Below, piece by piece: positions 43,908-53,900 of a DNA stretch of 64,000 nucleotides. Origin of the DNA: an uncultured Sphingomonadaceae bacterium. Lineage in GTDB: Bacteria > Pseudomonadota > Alphaproteobacteria > Sphingomonadales > Sphingomonadaceae. The notes beneath the pieces were generated by a model that saw nothing but the letters and a program-made list of their open reading frames with translations, did not search any database and was not told the DNA's origin. The stretch is taken from the NCBI GenBank assembly GCA_937996655.1, contig CALKUK010000011.1, forward strand, positions 434,001 to 498,000, read 5' to 3'. Position 1 is the stretch's first letter. Each line of letters begins with the position of its first letter. The position numbers and the translations under genes are program-made.

Positions 43908-44035
43908 ACCATTGGGCGTTCATCGCAGCGGCTTATGGATTGACCGCGCTGGGGACAGTCGGTGTCCTTATCTGGAGCTATCTCGATATGCGCCGCGCCG
44001 AAAAGGCTGTGGCCGATCTGGAAAAGCGCAAGTGA
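43904..44035 (+). CDS. ccmD: Haem exporter protein CcmD
   Basis: A 43-residue protein with one membrane helix (WAFIAAAYGLTALGTVGVLIWSYL) followed by a basic tail, the size and form of CcmD, which holds CcmC and CcmE together. Its ATG overlaps the ccmC stop (ATGA) and ccmE starts 10 bases after its end. Confidence 0.88.
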   Translation: MNHWAFIAAAYGLTALGTVGVLIWSYLDMRRAEKAVADLEKRK

Positions 44036-44045
44036 GGATAGGGCG

Positions 44046-44480
44046 GTGAAGGCAAAGAACCAACGGTTGATCCTTGCGCTTCTCGGCCTTGTCGCGGTCA
44101 TTGGCGCAGGGCTGCTCGCCGTGTCGGGCCTCAAGCAAGAAGCCGCCTTCTTCTATGCCCCGGGGGATGTCGCAGCCAATGGTCTGCCTTTGGGGAAGGC
44201 CGTCCGGCTTGGCGGGATGGTCGCGGACAAGTCGATCCGTCACGATGCGGATGGGGTGACGATCCACTTTGTGGTGGAAGACGGTAAGGCGCAGATCCCG
44301 GTCACATTTAAGGGAATAGCGCCAGACCTGTTCAAGGAAAAATCCGGCGTAGTGGCCGAAGGTGAGTTTCAGGCGGACGGATCGTTCGTTGCCTCCAACC
44401 TCCTGGCCAAACATGATGAGCGCTACATGCCCCCCGAACTGAAGGGCAAGATGCACATGACTGACAGTTTGAAATCATGA
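44046..44480 (+). CDS. ccmE: Cytochrome c maturation haem chaperone CcmE
   Basis: CcmE binds haem covalently in the periplasm and passes it to CcmF. The 144-residue protein has an N-terminal membrane anchor (about 8-28), an OB-fold and the haem-binding His in LLAKHDERYMPPEL near residue 125. The start is the GTG at 44046, supported by a GGAT/AGGGC ribosome region. ccmF overlaps its stop by four bases. Confidence 0.94.
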   Translation: MKAKNQRLILALLGLVAVIGAGLLAVSGLKQEAAFFYAPGDVAANGLPLGKAVRLGGMVADKSIRHDADGVTIHFVVEDGKAQIPVTFKGIAPDLFKEKSGVVAEGEFQADGSFVASNLLAKHDERYMPPELKGKMHMTDSLKS

Positions 44481-46405
44481 TAGCGGAATTCGGGCTCGGT
44501 CTGCTCTGGCTTGCGGCCGGCTTGGCGATCATCCAGTCATTGCTCGGCATTTTAGGATTGCGGCAGCCCGATCGGCCTGATTTGGGCGATGCGGTGCGTC
44601 CTGTTGCGGTCGCACAGGCCGTTTTGATCAGCATTGCCTTTGCCTGCCTCATCTACCTGTTTGTGGTTTCAGACATGTCGGTGAGGCTGGTTGCGGCCAA
44701 CAGCCATTCAGACAAGCCAATGCTATACAAAGTGTCGGGCGCTTGGGGAAACCATGAAGGCTCGATGCTGTTGTGGGTAACGGTGCTGGCCATGGCAGGG
44801 GCTGGTATCGCGATTGCCGAACGCCGTGTCCGGCGCGATACCCTCATCGCGACACTGATGGCGCAAGGTCTGCTCGCACTTGGCTTCTATGCCTTCCTGC
44901 TCCTTTCCTCCAATCCGTTTGAACGGTTGAACCCGGCGCCGCAGGACGGGCAGGGGTTGAACCCGTTGTTGCAGGACCCCGGCCTCGCCTTCCACCCACC
45001 GACGCTCTATTTTGGCTATGTTGGCATGTCCGTGGCCTTCAGCTTTGCGGTGGGCGCCTTGATCACCCGCGACGTCGGGCCTGCCTTCGCCCGCGCCATG
45101 CGGCCTTGGGTGCTCGGCGCATGGGTCATGCTGACGCTGGGCATCACGGCTGGCAGCTATTGGGCTTATTATGAGCTGGGCTGGGGCGGTTGGTGGTTTT
45201 GGGACCCCGTTGAAAATGCGTCGCTCATGCCTTGGCTCGCGGCCACCGCTTTGCTCCATTCGGTAACGGTGCTGGCGACCCGGGATGCCTTGCGGGCTTG
45301 GACGGTTATGCTCGCCGTGGTCGCTTTTTCCATGTCGATGGTGGGCACGTTTCTCGTCCGCTCTGGCGTGTTGACCAGTGTGCACGCCTTTGCAGTTGAT
45401 CCGCAGCGCGGGAGCTTCCTGCTCGCGCTCATGCTGATCTACATTGGCGGCGCCCTCACGCTCTTTGCGCTTCGCGTCGGGACAGTTCGGGAAGGCGCTG
45501 TGTTTGAGCCTGTCAGCCGAGAGGCGGCCCTTGTCCTCAATAACCTATTCCTGACCGTGATATTGGGCGTGGTGCTGATCGGCACACTCTACCCGATTGT
45601 TGCGCAGGGCTTTGGCCAGCAAGTGTCCATCGGCCCGCCTTATTTCAATCCGGCGGCCGGTTCTGTTGCGTTGATGTTGGTGGTCGTGATGGCGGCGGGC
45701 CCGCTGATGCGTTGGCGGTCGGACAATGTGAAAACGGTGCTGCGGCGCATGGCCATTCCTCTGGCTCTGGGGGTGGTCGCCTTGGTGCTGGTCCGCATTG
45801 CCGCACCCGACATCGGCGTGCTGCCCTGGCTGGGCCTCACCGTCGCGCTGCTGGCGGCGGCGGGGAGCGTTGCCCCCCTGTGGAAACGCAACCTTCTGCG
45901 CACGCCGCTGTTCACCTGGGGCATGGTCATCTCCCATCTCGGCGTTGCGGTGGCGATGTCCGGTATGGCGGTCGACAGTGCCTTTTATAAGGAGCGACTC
46001 GTCGCGGTGAATGAAGGCGATACGACCGACGTCGGGCCCTTTGCGGTCACGCTTGTCGCAGTCGAGCCGGTTATCGGTCCGAATTGGACCGCACTGGAAG
46101 CGACCATGGTCGCGCGGCGCGGCGATGGACAGCCCTTCACCCTGCACCCGCAGGCCCGCAACTACAGTACGCCCCCCACCGACACGAGCGAGGCGGCGAT
46201 TACCACGCATGTCGATGGGCAGCTTTACGCTGTGCTCGGCAAGCAGGGGCAGGATGGTCGCTGGCAGCTTCGCCTCTGGTGGAAGCCGCTGGTGACGTTC
46301 ATCTGGCTCGGCGGTGCGATGATCGCGCTGGGCGGCGCGCTGGCGCTGGTCGGCCGGGTCTGGCGGGAACGCCGCAGCGCGAAGAGTGCAGGGGCCTCTG
46401 CATGA
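44477..46405 (+). CDS. ccmF: Cytochrome c haem lyase subunit CcmF
   Basis: CcmF, with CcmH and CcmI, attaches haem to apocytochrome c. The 642-residue protein has about 14-15 membrane spans and the WWD domain GWGGWWFWDPVENASLMPW near residue 235. It is full length and overlaps ccmE and ccmG by four bases each. Confidence 0.95.
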   Translation: MIAEFGLGLLWLAAGLAIIQSLLGILGLRQPDRPDLGDAVRPVAVAQAVLISIAFACLIYLFVVSDMSVRLVAANSHSDKPMLYKVSGAWGNHEGSMLLWVTVLAMAGAGIAIAERRVRRDTLIATLMAQGLLALGFYAFLLLSSNPFERLNPAPQDGQGLNPLLQDPGLAFHPPTLYFGYVGMSVAFSFAVGALITRDVGPAFARAMRPWVLGAWVMLTLGITAGSYWAYYELGWGGWWFWDPVENASLMPWLAATALLHSVTVLATRDALRAWTVMLAVVAFSMSMVGTFLVRSGVLTSVHAFAVDPQRGSFLLALMLIYIGGALTLFALRVGTVREGAVFEPVSREAALVLNNLFLTVILGVVLIGTLYPIVAQGFGQQVSIGPPYFNPAAGSVALMLVVVMAAGPLMRWRSDNVKTVLRRMAIPLALGVVALVLVRIAAPDIGVLPWLGLTVALLAAAGSVAPLWKRNLLRTPLFTWGMVISHLGVAVAMSGMAVDSAFYKERLVAVNEGDTTDVGPFAVTLVAVEPVIGPNWTALEATMVARRGDGQPFTLHPQARNYSTPPTDTSEAAITTHVDGQLYAVLGKQGQDGRWQLRLWWKPLVTFIWLGGAMIALGGALALVGRVWRERRSAKSAGASA

Positions 46406-46929
46406 GGAAGATTCTCCTCTGGCTGCCCTTGGCGCTGTTTGCCTTGCTGCTGGGCATCATGGGCCATGGTATCATCAATCCCGAACAGACGACCATTCGG
46501 TCCAAGCTGATCGGCACGCCGGTGCCGCAATTTAATCTGCCGGCCGCAGTGCCGAGCCATCCCGCCCTAAAAAGCAGCGACTTAGCAACCGGTAAGCCGG
46601 TTTTGCTGAACATCTTTGCCAGCTGGTGCTTGCCGTGCATTGCCGAGGCACCGGTCCTTGAGGAGTTGAAGGCAAAGGGTGTGACCATCCACGCCATCGC
46701 CATCCGCGATACGCCGGAAGATGTGGCCCGCTTTCTTGTAGAACATGGTGATCCCTATGCGCGCATCGGGTCAGATGTTTCCAGCCGGGTGCAGATTAGC
46801 TTTGGTTCGTCAGGCGTGCCGGAAAGCTTCGTGATTGATGGCAAAGGCATTGTCCGCCATCAGCATATCGGCGACATTCAGCCGCAGGATATCCCGAAAA
46901 TCCTGAAGGCGCTGGAGGAGGCTCGATGA
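46402..46929 (+). CDS. ccmG: Thiol:disulfide interchange protein CcmG/DsbE
   Basis: CcmG is a membrane-anchored thioredoxin-like protein that keeps apocytochrome c cysteines reduced. The 175-residue protein has an N-terminal anchor (about 4-22), the active site WCLPC near residue 75 and a conserved cis-Pro in SSGVPESFVID. Its ATG overlaps the ccmF stop. Confidence 0.94.
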   Translation: MRKILLWLPLALFALLLGIMGHGIINPEQTTIRSKLIGTPVPQFNLPAAVPSHPALKSSDLATGKPVLLNIFASWCLPCIAEAPVLEELKAKGVTIHAIAIRDTPEDVARFLVEHGDPYARIGSDVSSRVQISFGSSGVPESFVIDGKGIVRHQHIGDIQPQDIPKILKALEEAR

Positions 46930-47333
46930 GGCGTTTGCTCCTCCCGCTGCTTCTGATCGCTGCACCAGCTCTTTCAGATTCTCGCATGGCGGCCGCGCCG
47001 CTGGCCAATGTTCAACTGCCGGATGCGCAGCAGGAAAGGCAGGCCAAAGCGCTGATGGAAACTATTCGTTGCCTTGTCTGTCAGGGGCAGTCGATCGCGG
47101 ACTCCGACGCGGAAATGGCTGGGGACATGCGGTCCCTGATCCGTGAGCGCATCCAAAAGGGGGAGCAGCCCGAGGCCATTCGCAGCTGGCTGATCCAACG
47201 TTATGGCGATTGGGTGACCTATGAGCCACCCATGAGCCGCACGACATTGTTCCTATGGGCTCTGCCGGTGATTTTGCTGTTGTTGGGCGCCGGGCTAGCC
47301 ATGGGCCGCATCCGGCGGAAGGCGAAAAGCTGA
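46926..47333 (+). CDS. ccmH: Cytochrome c-type biogenesis protein CcmH (CcmL/NrfF type)
   Basis: The 135-residue protein has a signal peptide (about 1-17), the redox motif RCLVCQ near residue 44, the three-helix bundle typical of CcmH, and a C-terminal membrane helix (about 104-124). It reduces the haem-binding site of apocytochrome c. It overlaps ccmG by four bases and its stop overlaps the next start by one base. Confidence 0.93.
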   Translation: MRRLLLPLLLIAAPALSDSRMAAAPLANVQLPDAQQERQAKALMETIRCLVCQGQSIADSDAEMAGDMRSLIRERIQKGEQPEAIRSWLIQRYGDWVTYEPPMSRTTLFLWALPVILLLLGAGLAMGRIRRKAKS

Positions 47334-47980
47334 TGGCATTGTTCCTCATCATCGCCGCCGGACTTATTGTTCTGCTTGGCCTCTGGAAGGTCGGGCACCT
47401 GTCCAGCGGTGCTGTCTTTCTGGTTGGCGCGGCGCTGTCACTGGGGTTGGTCGGCTATGCGCTGCAAGGAAGTCCTGCTCTGCCGGAGTCTCCCGTTGCG
47501 GTGAAACTCCAGGATGCAGCGCCAGTTGACGCTGCTCCTCAGGCGTCTGGTGATCTCCTGGGACGCTTTGGCGGAGAAGCAGAGGCGCTAAAGCAGGCGG
47601 ACTCCTATTTCAGAATTGGCAGGCCTGATCTGGCGGCGCGTGTCATCAAGCTTGGCCTTGCCAAGAACCGGAACAGCCCAGCGCTCTGGACAGGATTGGG
47701 CAATGCCTTCGTCGCGCACGGGCAGGGATTCCTCTCTCCCTCAGCTGAATTTGCCTATAAAAAGGCGCTGCACATCACGCCGGGGTACCCTGGGGCGCTT
47801 TATTTCTATGCGGCAGCTTTAGCCGAGAATGGGCGCGTTGATGAGGCACGTCCGCTATTTGCGGCCTTGATCGCCTCCATTCCAACTGAGGTGCCTTTCC
47901 GTGCGCAATTGCTCGCCGATCTGGAGAAAATGGGCGTCCTGAAACAGGGCGCTGGCGACCGGGCGGCTCCGGCCAAATGA
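47333..47980 (+). CDS. ccmI: CcmI-like TPR protein of cytochrome c maturation
   Basis: The 215-residue protein has two N-terminal membrane helices (about 2-20 and 26-44) followed by a periplasmic TPR region (about 80-190, with ARVIKLGLAKNRNSPALWTGLGNAFVAHG and a second repeat). This matches a short CcmI, which presents apocytochrome c C-termini to CcmF/CcmH. The TPR part is smaller than in classical CcmI (about 400 residues), the form usual in this group of bacteria. Confidence 0.85.
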   Translation: MALFLIIAAGLIVLLGLWKVGHLSSGAVFLVGAALSLGLVGYALQGSPALPESPVAVKLQDAAPVDAAPQASGDLLGRFGGEAEALKQADSYFRIGRPDLAARVIKLGLAKNRNSPALWTGLGNAFVAHGQGFLSPSAEFAYKKALHITPGYPGALYFYAAALAENGRVDEARPLFAALIASIPTEVPFRAQLLADLEKMGVLKQGAGDRAAPAK

Positions 47981-48080
47981 TTTGCCGCGTAATGCCCCCC
48001 CGTGCTAGCGCGCCGCTAGATCGTGTGCAGAGAACCGTGCATCCCATGCAATATCAAGCTGCCATCGGACGTTACTGAAT

Positions 48081-50009
48081 ATGTCCAATTCCAACATCCC
48101 GAGTCACGCTGTTGATCCGGAAGAGGGCGGGCATCACAGCCACGGGCCGCTGCACAAACTGATGATCGCTGCGATCGGCATCGTTTATGGCGATATTGGC
48201 ACGAGCCCAATTTACGCCTTTCGTGAGACATTTGCCGGCCACCACAAGATCACGCCGGATCATTTGCATATTTATGGCGTCTTAAGCCTCATCTTCTGGT
48301 CGATGATGACAGTGGTGACGTTGAAATATGTCACCGTCATTCTGCGCGCGGACAATAAGGGGGAGGGCGGAAGCCTTGCCTTGCTGGCCCTGATCAACCG
48401 GGAATCGTCCGGCAAAAGCTGGTCGGTGCCGATTGTGATGCTCGGCGTCTTTGCAACGGCGCTCTTCTACGGCGACTCGATGATTACTCCGGCCATGTCG
48501 GTACTTTCTGCCGCAGAAGGTCTGACGGTGGTCAATCCGGCGATGCAGCCGCTGGTTCTGCCCATTTCGGTTGCCATTCTTGTGGGGCTGTTTGCCATTC
48601 AGGCGCGGGGTACGGCGAAGGTCGGTGCCCTGTTCGGCCCGATCATGATTGCCTATTTCTCCACGCTTGCCGTGTTGGGCCTGAGCAAGATCATCGAAAT
48701 GCCCGAAATTCTCTGGGCGCTCTCCCCGGTTAACGCGGTCACTTTCTTCGCAGATAACCCCCTGCGCGGTTTTCTGGCCCTGGGGTCGGTTGTTCTTGCG
48801 GTGACGGGTGCCGAGGCGCTCTATGCGGACATGGGGCATTTTGGCCGCCGTCCTATCCGGTTGTCCTGGGTCTGGATCGTTCTGCCCGGCCTGATGCTCA
48901 ACTATCTGGGGCAGGGCGCGATGATCATGCAATTGTCCCCCGCCGATGCGGGAGAGGCGATCAAGAACCCGTTCTTCCTGCTGGCGCCGGAAGATTTCCG
49001 TCTCCCGCTCGTCCTCCTCGCTATGCTGGCGACGATCATCGCGAGCCAGGCCGTCATTTCCGGCGCGTTCTCACTGACGCAGCAGGCCATCCAGCTGGGC
49101 TTCATGCCACGCCTGCGCATCCAGCATACGAGCGAAAGTGCAGCTGGCCAGATCTACATTCCCGTCATCAACTGGGCGTTGATGGTGATGGTTATCTTGC
49201 TGGTCCTTCAGTTCGGAAGCTCGAGCAATCTGGCTTCGGCTTATGGTATTGCCGTGACAGGGGCGATGTTCATCGACACCTGCTTGTTGGCCGTACTGCT
49301 GCTCAGCATCTGGAAATGGAACCGTTTTTACGTCGTCCCGCTGTTGGCGCTCTTTTTCATCGTCGACACGGCCTATTTCACAGCGAACCTGACCAAAGTT
49401 CCGTCGGGCGGCTGGGTCCCGCTCCTTATTGGCCTGATAATCTTCACCTTCCTCACAACCTGGTCGCGCGGGCGCAAGCTGATGATGGAACGCATGCGCG
49501 AAGCGGCAATGCCGGTGAAGGTATTTATCAGTTCCGCTGCCAACTCGGCGACCCGCGTGCCCGGGACTGCGGTGTTCATGACATCGACGCCGGACGGTGT
49601 GCCGCATGCCCTGCTGCACAATCTGAAGCACAACAAGATCATCCATGAACGCGTCATCCTGCTGACCGTCCAGATACCCGGCGTGCCCTATGTGGATGCG
49701 GAGCGGCGCTGTAAGATGGAAGATCTGGGGCAGGGCTTCCACCGTCTCATCCTGAAATTCGGTTTCATGGAAGAGCCGGATGTGCCTGCGGCTCTTGCTG
49801 GAATCACGACCTGCGGACCGCCCATCAAGATGATGGACACCAGCTTTTTCCTCGCGCGGCAGACGCTGCTGCCGTCCTCTCGCCCGGGTATGGCGATCTG
49901 GCGGGAAAAGCTATTTTCATGGATGTTGCGCAACGCGGAAAGCGCGATGGAATTTTTCCGTCTGCCGACGAACCGCGTGGTTGAACTCGGTAGCCAGGTC
50001 GAAATTTGA
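48081..50009 (+). CDS. kup: Low-affinity potassium transporter Kup
   Basis: Kup takes up potassium with protons at the inner membrane. The 642-residue protein has about 12 helices in its first 460 residues, the IGIVYGDIGTSPIYAFRE signature near residue 32 and a cytoplasmic C-terminal domain (about 470-642). The 2'-5' RNA ligase-like gene overlaps its stop by four bases (TTGA). Confidence 0.95.
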   Translation: MSNSNIPSHAVDPEEGGHHSHGPLHKLMIAAIGIVYGDIGTSPIYAFRETFAGHHKITPDHLHIYGVLSLIFWSMMTVVTLKYVTVILRADNKGEGGSLALLALINRESSGKSWSVPIVMLGVFATALFYGDSMITPAMSVLSAAEGLTVVNPAMQPLVLPISVAILVGLFAIQARGTAKVGALFGPIMIAYFSTLAVLGLSKIIEMPEILWALSPVNAVTFFADNPLRGFLALGSVVLAVTGAEALYADMGHFGRRPIRLSWVWIVLPGLMLNYLGQGAMIMQLSPADAGEAIKNPFFLLAPEDFRLPLVLLAMLATIIASQAVISGAFSLTQQAIQLGFMPRLRIQHTSESAAGQIYIPVINWALMVMVILLVLQFGSSSNLASAYGIAVTGAMFIDTCLLAVLLLSIWKWNRFYVVPLLALFFIVDTAYFTANLTKVPSGGWVPLLIGLIIFTFLTTWSRGRKLMMERMREAAMPVKVFISSAANSATRVPGTAVFMTSTPDGVPHALLHNLKHNKIIHERVILLTVQIPGVPYVDAERRCKMEDLGQGFHRLILKFGFMEEPDVPAALAGITTCGPPIKMMDTSFFLARQTLLPSSRPGMAIWREKLFSWMLRNAESAMEFFRLPTNRVVELGSQVEI

Positions 50010-50569
50010 GCGGCACGCCCAGCACGCCCGACTCTGCCCGGACGGCGGTTCCGCTCATCGTCACGGCCCTGATGGGTGACATGGACTTTGCCTATTTCGA
50101 TGGACTGAGGCGGCAGCATTATCCGCCTGATCGCAATGTGTTGCGTGCGCATTTGACGCTGTTTCACCATCTGCCGATGTCCATTGAGCGCGAACTGACC
50201 ACGCATCTGCGTCAGGTGACGAAAGATCCGGCTCCGCTTGCCTCGATCACTGGCCTGATGTCGCTGGGGCAGGGTGTAGCCTTCCGTGTGCGGAGCGAAG
50301 AGCTTGATGCGATCCGCGCCGACATTGCGGATCGCTTTTCCGCGCTCCTCATCCCGCAGGACAAGGCAGGATGGCGTCCGCATGTCACGGTGCAAAACAA
50401 GGTGGAGCCACCGGTTGCGCGGGGTCTGTTGGGGGTGCTTGAACGTAGCTTCACCCCACGGCCGATGCAGATTACTGGGATTGCCATTTGGCATTATCTG
50501 GGTGGACCTTGGCACCTCTCAGGCGCCTGGCGTTTCGGAAGCGGACATCCGATGCGTGCACCCGGTTGA
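50006..50569 (+). CDS. 2'-5' RNA ligase / cyclic phosphodiesterase-like (2H) protein
   Basis: The 187-residue protein has the two HxT motifs that define 2H phosphoesterases: HLT in LRAHLTLFHHLP near residue 51 and HVT in WRPHVTVQNK near residue 130. Members act on 2',3'-cyclic phosphates in RNA or nucleotides. The TTG start overlaps the kup stop, so translation is coupled to kup for no obvious metabolic reason. Confidence 0.86.
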   Translation: MSGTPSTPDSARTAVPLIVTALMGDMDFAYFDGLRRQHYPPDRNVLRAHLTLFHHLPMSIERELTTHLRQVTKDPAPLASITGLMSLGQGVAFRVRSEELDAIRADIADRFSALLIPQDKAGWRPHVTVQNKVEPPVARGLLGVLERSFTPRPMQITGIAIWHYLGGPWHLSGAWRFGSGHPMRAPG

Positions 50570-50624
50570 CCCAAAGCCCAACGCTGCTTATAGGCGCGCT
50601 TCCCGACGCGTTTCGGACGTTTGG

Positions 50625-50701
50625 GGCGGAGTAGCTCAGCCGGTTAGAGCAGCGGAATCATAATCCGCGTGTCGGGGGTTCGAGTCCCTCCTCCGCTACC
50701 A
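50625..50701 (+). tRNA. tRNA-Met (CAT)
   Basis: A full cloverleaf of 77 bases: acceptor GGCGGAG/CTCCGCT (first pair G-T), D-arm GCTC/GAGC, anticodon stem GCGGA/TCCGC around ATCATAA (anticodon CAT), T-loop TTCGAGT and an encoded ACCA end. It lacks initiator features. An Ile2 tRNA with a modified C34 cannot be fully excluded. Confidence 0.95.
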
Positions 50702-50991
50702 TTTTCAGCTCAAAGATTTAAAGTACCTCCACCGTTGGCGCTCACATCCAAATTCGATCAAATTGATCTGTGCCACTCTGGTCCTGTGTTCTTCAGAAAA
50801 CTAAGTCTTATTAAAACTCTAATACCGTCGCGGCGCTTTCATGCAACCAATCTGGCCGCGAAAGATCACTCGTTTTCAATAATTTGTGCGAGATGTTGCC
50901 CCTTGTTCGGGGCGCTATGGCAATTGGTGAACGCTGTTGACCTACCCGCTCTGGTTTTTCGGTCTTTTTAATTGACGTCGAAGGTTCATTT
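50702..50991 (+). other. AT-richer gap between tRNA-Met and the CHAT operon
   Basis: This 290-base gap is visibly richer in A and T than its surroundings and contains no supported gene. It holds a 13-base palindrome (50756-50768), a small hairpin GCCCC/GGGGC (50898-50913) and a TTGACC box (50938-50943) that could be a -35 element. If the CHAT gene starts at 51127 instead, the gap is 425 bases. Confidence 0.5.
50756..50768. promoter_or_regulatory. Palindrome GATCAAATTGATC, possible operator
   Basis: Perfect inverted repeat of six bases around one central base, about 235 bases before the first possible start of the CHAT gene. The half-site order is the reverse of an FNR/CRP box, so no regulator can be named. 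Confidence 0.3.
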
Positions 50992-53900
50992 TTGCGGGCT
51001 TGGGGGCAAATGCGGGTGGGGCGCGAGCCGGAATGGCTTGATACAAAAGGCGTGAGGGCAGTTCCGTTTCGACGGTCCGCCGAAGCGGATGAATGGCCTT
51101 GCCTTTCTCGCCCTCGCAGCAGGCTATTGCGATCATTGGGTCAGATTCTTGCCGCACTTCTTGTTGCCGCTGGACCCGTTGAGGTCCGGGCGGCGACAGA
51201 CGCTTCTGCGGCACTTCCGGTGAAAACCCTGCTTGGCGAGACATGCACGACGCAAGTGAGCCAAGCCGCGCCTTTGGCGCGTATCCTACCGACCGATCGA
51301 ACACTTCTCTGCGCTGGGTTAGAAAGTGGCAGCCTGAGCTACGCGCTTGTTGCGGCTCAGAGCGGCAATCTGGCCGATATATATGCGTCGAGCCGCCAGC
51401 GCAGCCTCATCGACAAGCGGCTCGAATGTGAGGCAGGTCGTTTGACGAAAGATCGCGCGACGGACGCTCTGACGTTCGCCTGCCGCCAACGCAGTGACGG
51501 TTGGCCGGTTGTGGTGCTAGCCCGAGTTGACAGTAAGGTCCTTAGTGTCGGGGAGGGGCCTGCATCGGCTTACCCCGTGCTGCGTCATCTTTTCGGACTT
51601 CCGGCTCTGACGGGGTCTGATAGCGAACAGGCGAACCAGGTTCGTGCGCTCTGGTCGACACCCATCAAGATCGGCAGCGGCGCTGACCAGACGGCGATCA
51701 AGGCTTTGCTACGGCAAGCGCGGACGGCCTCAGGCCAGTCCGACTATGGCGTTGCTGAGGCCGGGTTTCGTCACGCCTTGGAATTGCAGATCCGCATTTT
51801 TGGGGAAGATGACCTCGCGACGAATGATATTCTGATGGATTTAGCGATGTCCGTCAGCGCGCAGGGGCGACATGACGAGGCTGAAGCACTGCTCAATCGT
51901 GCTGCCCAGATTGTCGAAAAGTCTCCCAAGGCTGCCGACCGTGCTCGGTTGACGGAGTATCGGGCGTTTATTGCGGCCAATATGCGCGATTATGATTCGG
52001 CTTTGGCGCAGGCGCGGGCCACAACCGCGCAATGGCGCGCCATTGTCGCCCAAGCGGCGTCGACGTCCGGGGCGCCTGGGATGCCCATGGCGGGTGGATC
52101 TGCCGAAGCTGAGGCGGAGCTTGCCATGGCGTTGAACCTAGAGGCGGGCATGTTGCTGCGCACGGGAGACGTCACCAGCGCTTATGCAAGCGTCGGCGAA
52201 GCTATGCTTGGCATCAAAAAGGCGGAAGGAGAGCCGCGCTGGTGGGAAGCTGACGTTCTTGTCACGCTTGGCAACGTCAGCAGCGCTCAAGGGCGCCTTT
52301 CTGCAGCTGAAGCCTATCTGAAGCGCGCGATAACGATCCGCCAACAGGTTTTTGGCGAAGGTGTGGCCACGCTGCAGGCTCGCATCGCGTTGGCCCGGGC
52401 CTATCAGGCGGAACATATGAGCGTTTCGGCTATCATCGTGTTTCGTGAGGCCATGGCGGTCGCAAAAACCCTTCCGAAGTCCAGCGTGCCGTTCAGTGCC
52501 GAGGATATCATCCCCTTTTTCGACGCGGTGGTTGAAGAGGCAGGTAATTATGACGATCCTAAGGCTCGGCTGGGTCTATATGCCGAAGTCTTTGATGCCG
52601 TGCAGTTGACGCGCTCACCGTTATTTGACCGGTCCATGGCGCTCACATCGGCGCGGCGATCTGCCGCCGACCCGGAATTGGCGGGGCTTTTGCATCAGTT
52701 GGAAGTCGCGACCCAGAAGGAGCGGGAACTGCGCGTCCAACTGGCAACTGAGCAATCCCTTTTGGTGCAGGAAAGGAGCGCCGCTGCCGAAGATCAATAT
52801 GCGGCGAATATTGCAGTCCAAGAGAAGGTGATCGCTGATCTACGGCAGGATTTGGCCAAAAAATTTCCGAACTTTTCGGCGATGAACGATGTGAATGTGC
52901 CCAAGGTGGATGATGTTCGCAGCCGACTGCGTGAGGATGAGGGGCTCTTGTCCTTCGTGATCGGGCGGGATCGGTCCTTCGCACAATTGATGACCAAGAA
53001 CGGCATTTCGCTTGCCGCCATTCCGGCAGGGGAGGCTGCGCTGCAAGATGCGGTCGCGCGACTACGGCGTGGGCTCGAAATTCAGGGGAAGAGCGTCAAC
53101 GATTTTGACCTGGGAGCCGCCCATGATCTCTACAAGACTCTGTTCGGCGGATTGACGGGGGATCTGGCGCAAATCAAGCGGCTGGTCGTTGTGCCTGCTG
53201 GGCCGCTCGCGAACCTGCCTTTTGCATTACTTGTCGCACGACCACCGCTCGCCAACCAATATGTCAGCGCGCATTGGATGGCGAAGGATCTGGACGTTTC
53301 CTACAGCCCGACAATGGCTAGCTTCGTGTCGCTCCGTTCGACGCGCCTCACGGGGAGGCATCCCCGAACGCTTCTTGCTCTTGGCAACCCGGTTCTCGCC
53401 CCGCGCAGCCCTGTTCGTCAGCTTGCGCCCATCGAAGTGAAAATCGGGGATGATTGTGGCGCAAATGGCATCGTTCCTGCCTCGCTCTTGCGTTCTCTCT
53501 CTTCACTGCCTGATACGGAGCGGGAAATTGGCGACGTCGCCCGGATCCTCAGGGCGGATAAAAGGGACGTCCTGCTCGGCGCACAGGCGAATGAGGCCGC
53601 CTTCCGTGACCGCAACTTGGCGAACTATCGTATCCTCTATTTTGCAACGCATGGTTTGCTGCCGAGCGAGCTCAAATGTCAAGCGCAGCCCGGCGTCGTT
53701 TTGACGCCCCCCGCGCAGACGCCAACGTCCGCAGAGCTTGACGGGCTTTTGGATGCAGGTGAGATCTCCAGCCTGTCGATTCCCGCAGAACTTGTTGTGC
53801 TTTCGGCATGCAACACCGCCGCCTCCGGCAAAGCCAATGGGGGTGAATCGCTCTCCGGACTTGCGGCCGCCTTCTTTCAAGCCGGCGCACGAAGCCTTGT

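Noticed and set aside
50898..50913. GCCCC/GGGGC hairpin as terminator of tRNA-Met
   Set aside because: The stem is only five bases, no T-run follows and it is nearly 200 bases from the tRNA.
51085..51215. ATG in another frame that opens a hydrophobic, signal-peptide-like stretch (MNGLAFLALAAGYC)
   Set aside because: It is out of frame with the CHAT protein and its downstream codons do not match any domain. The in-frame segment RSLGQILAALLVAAG is the better export signal.
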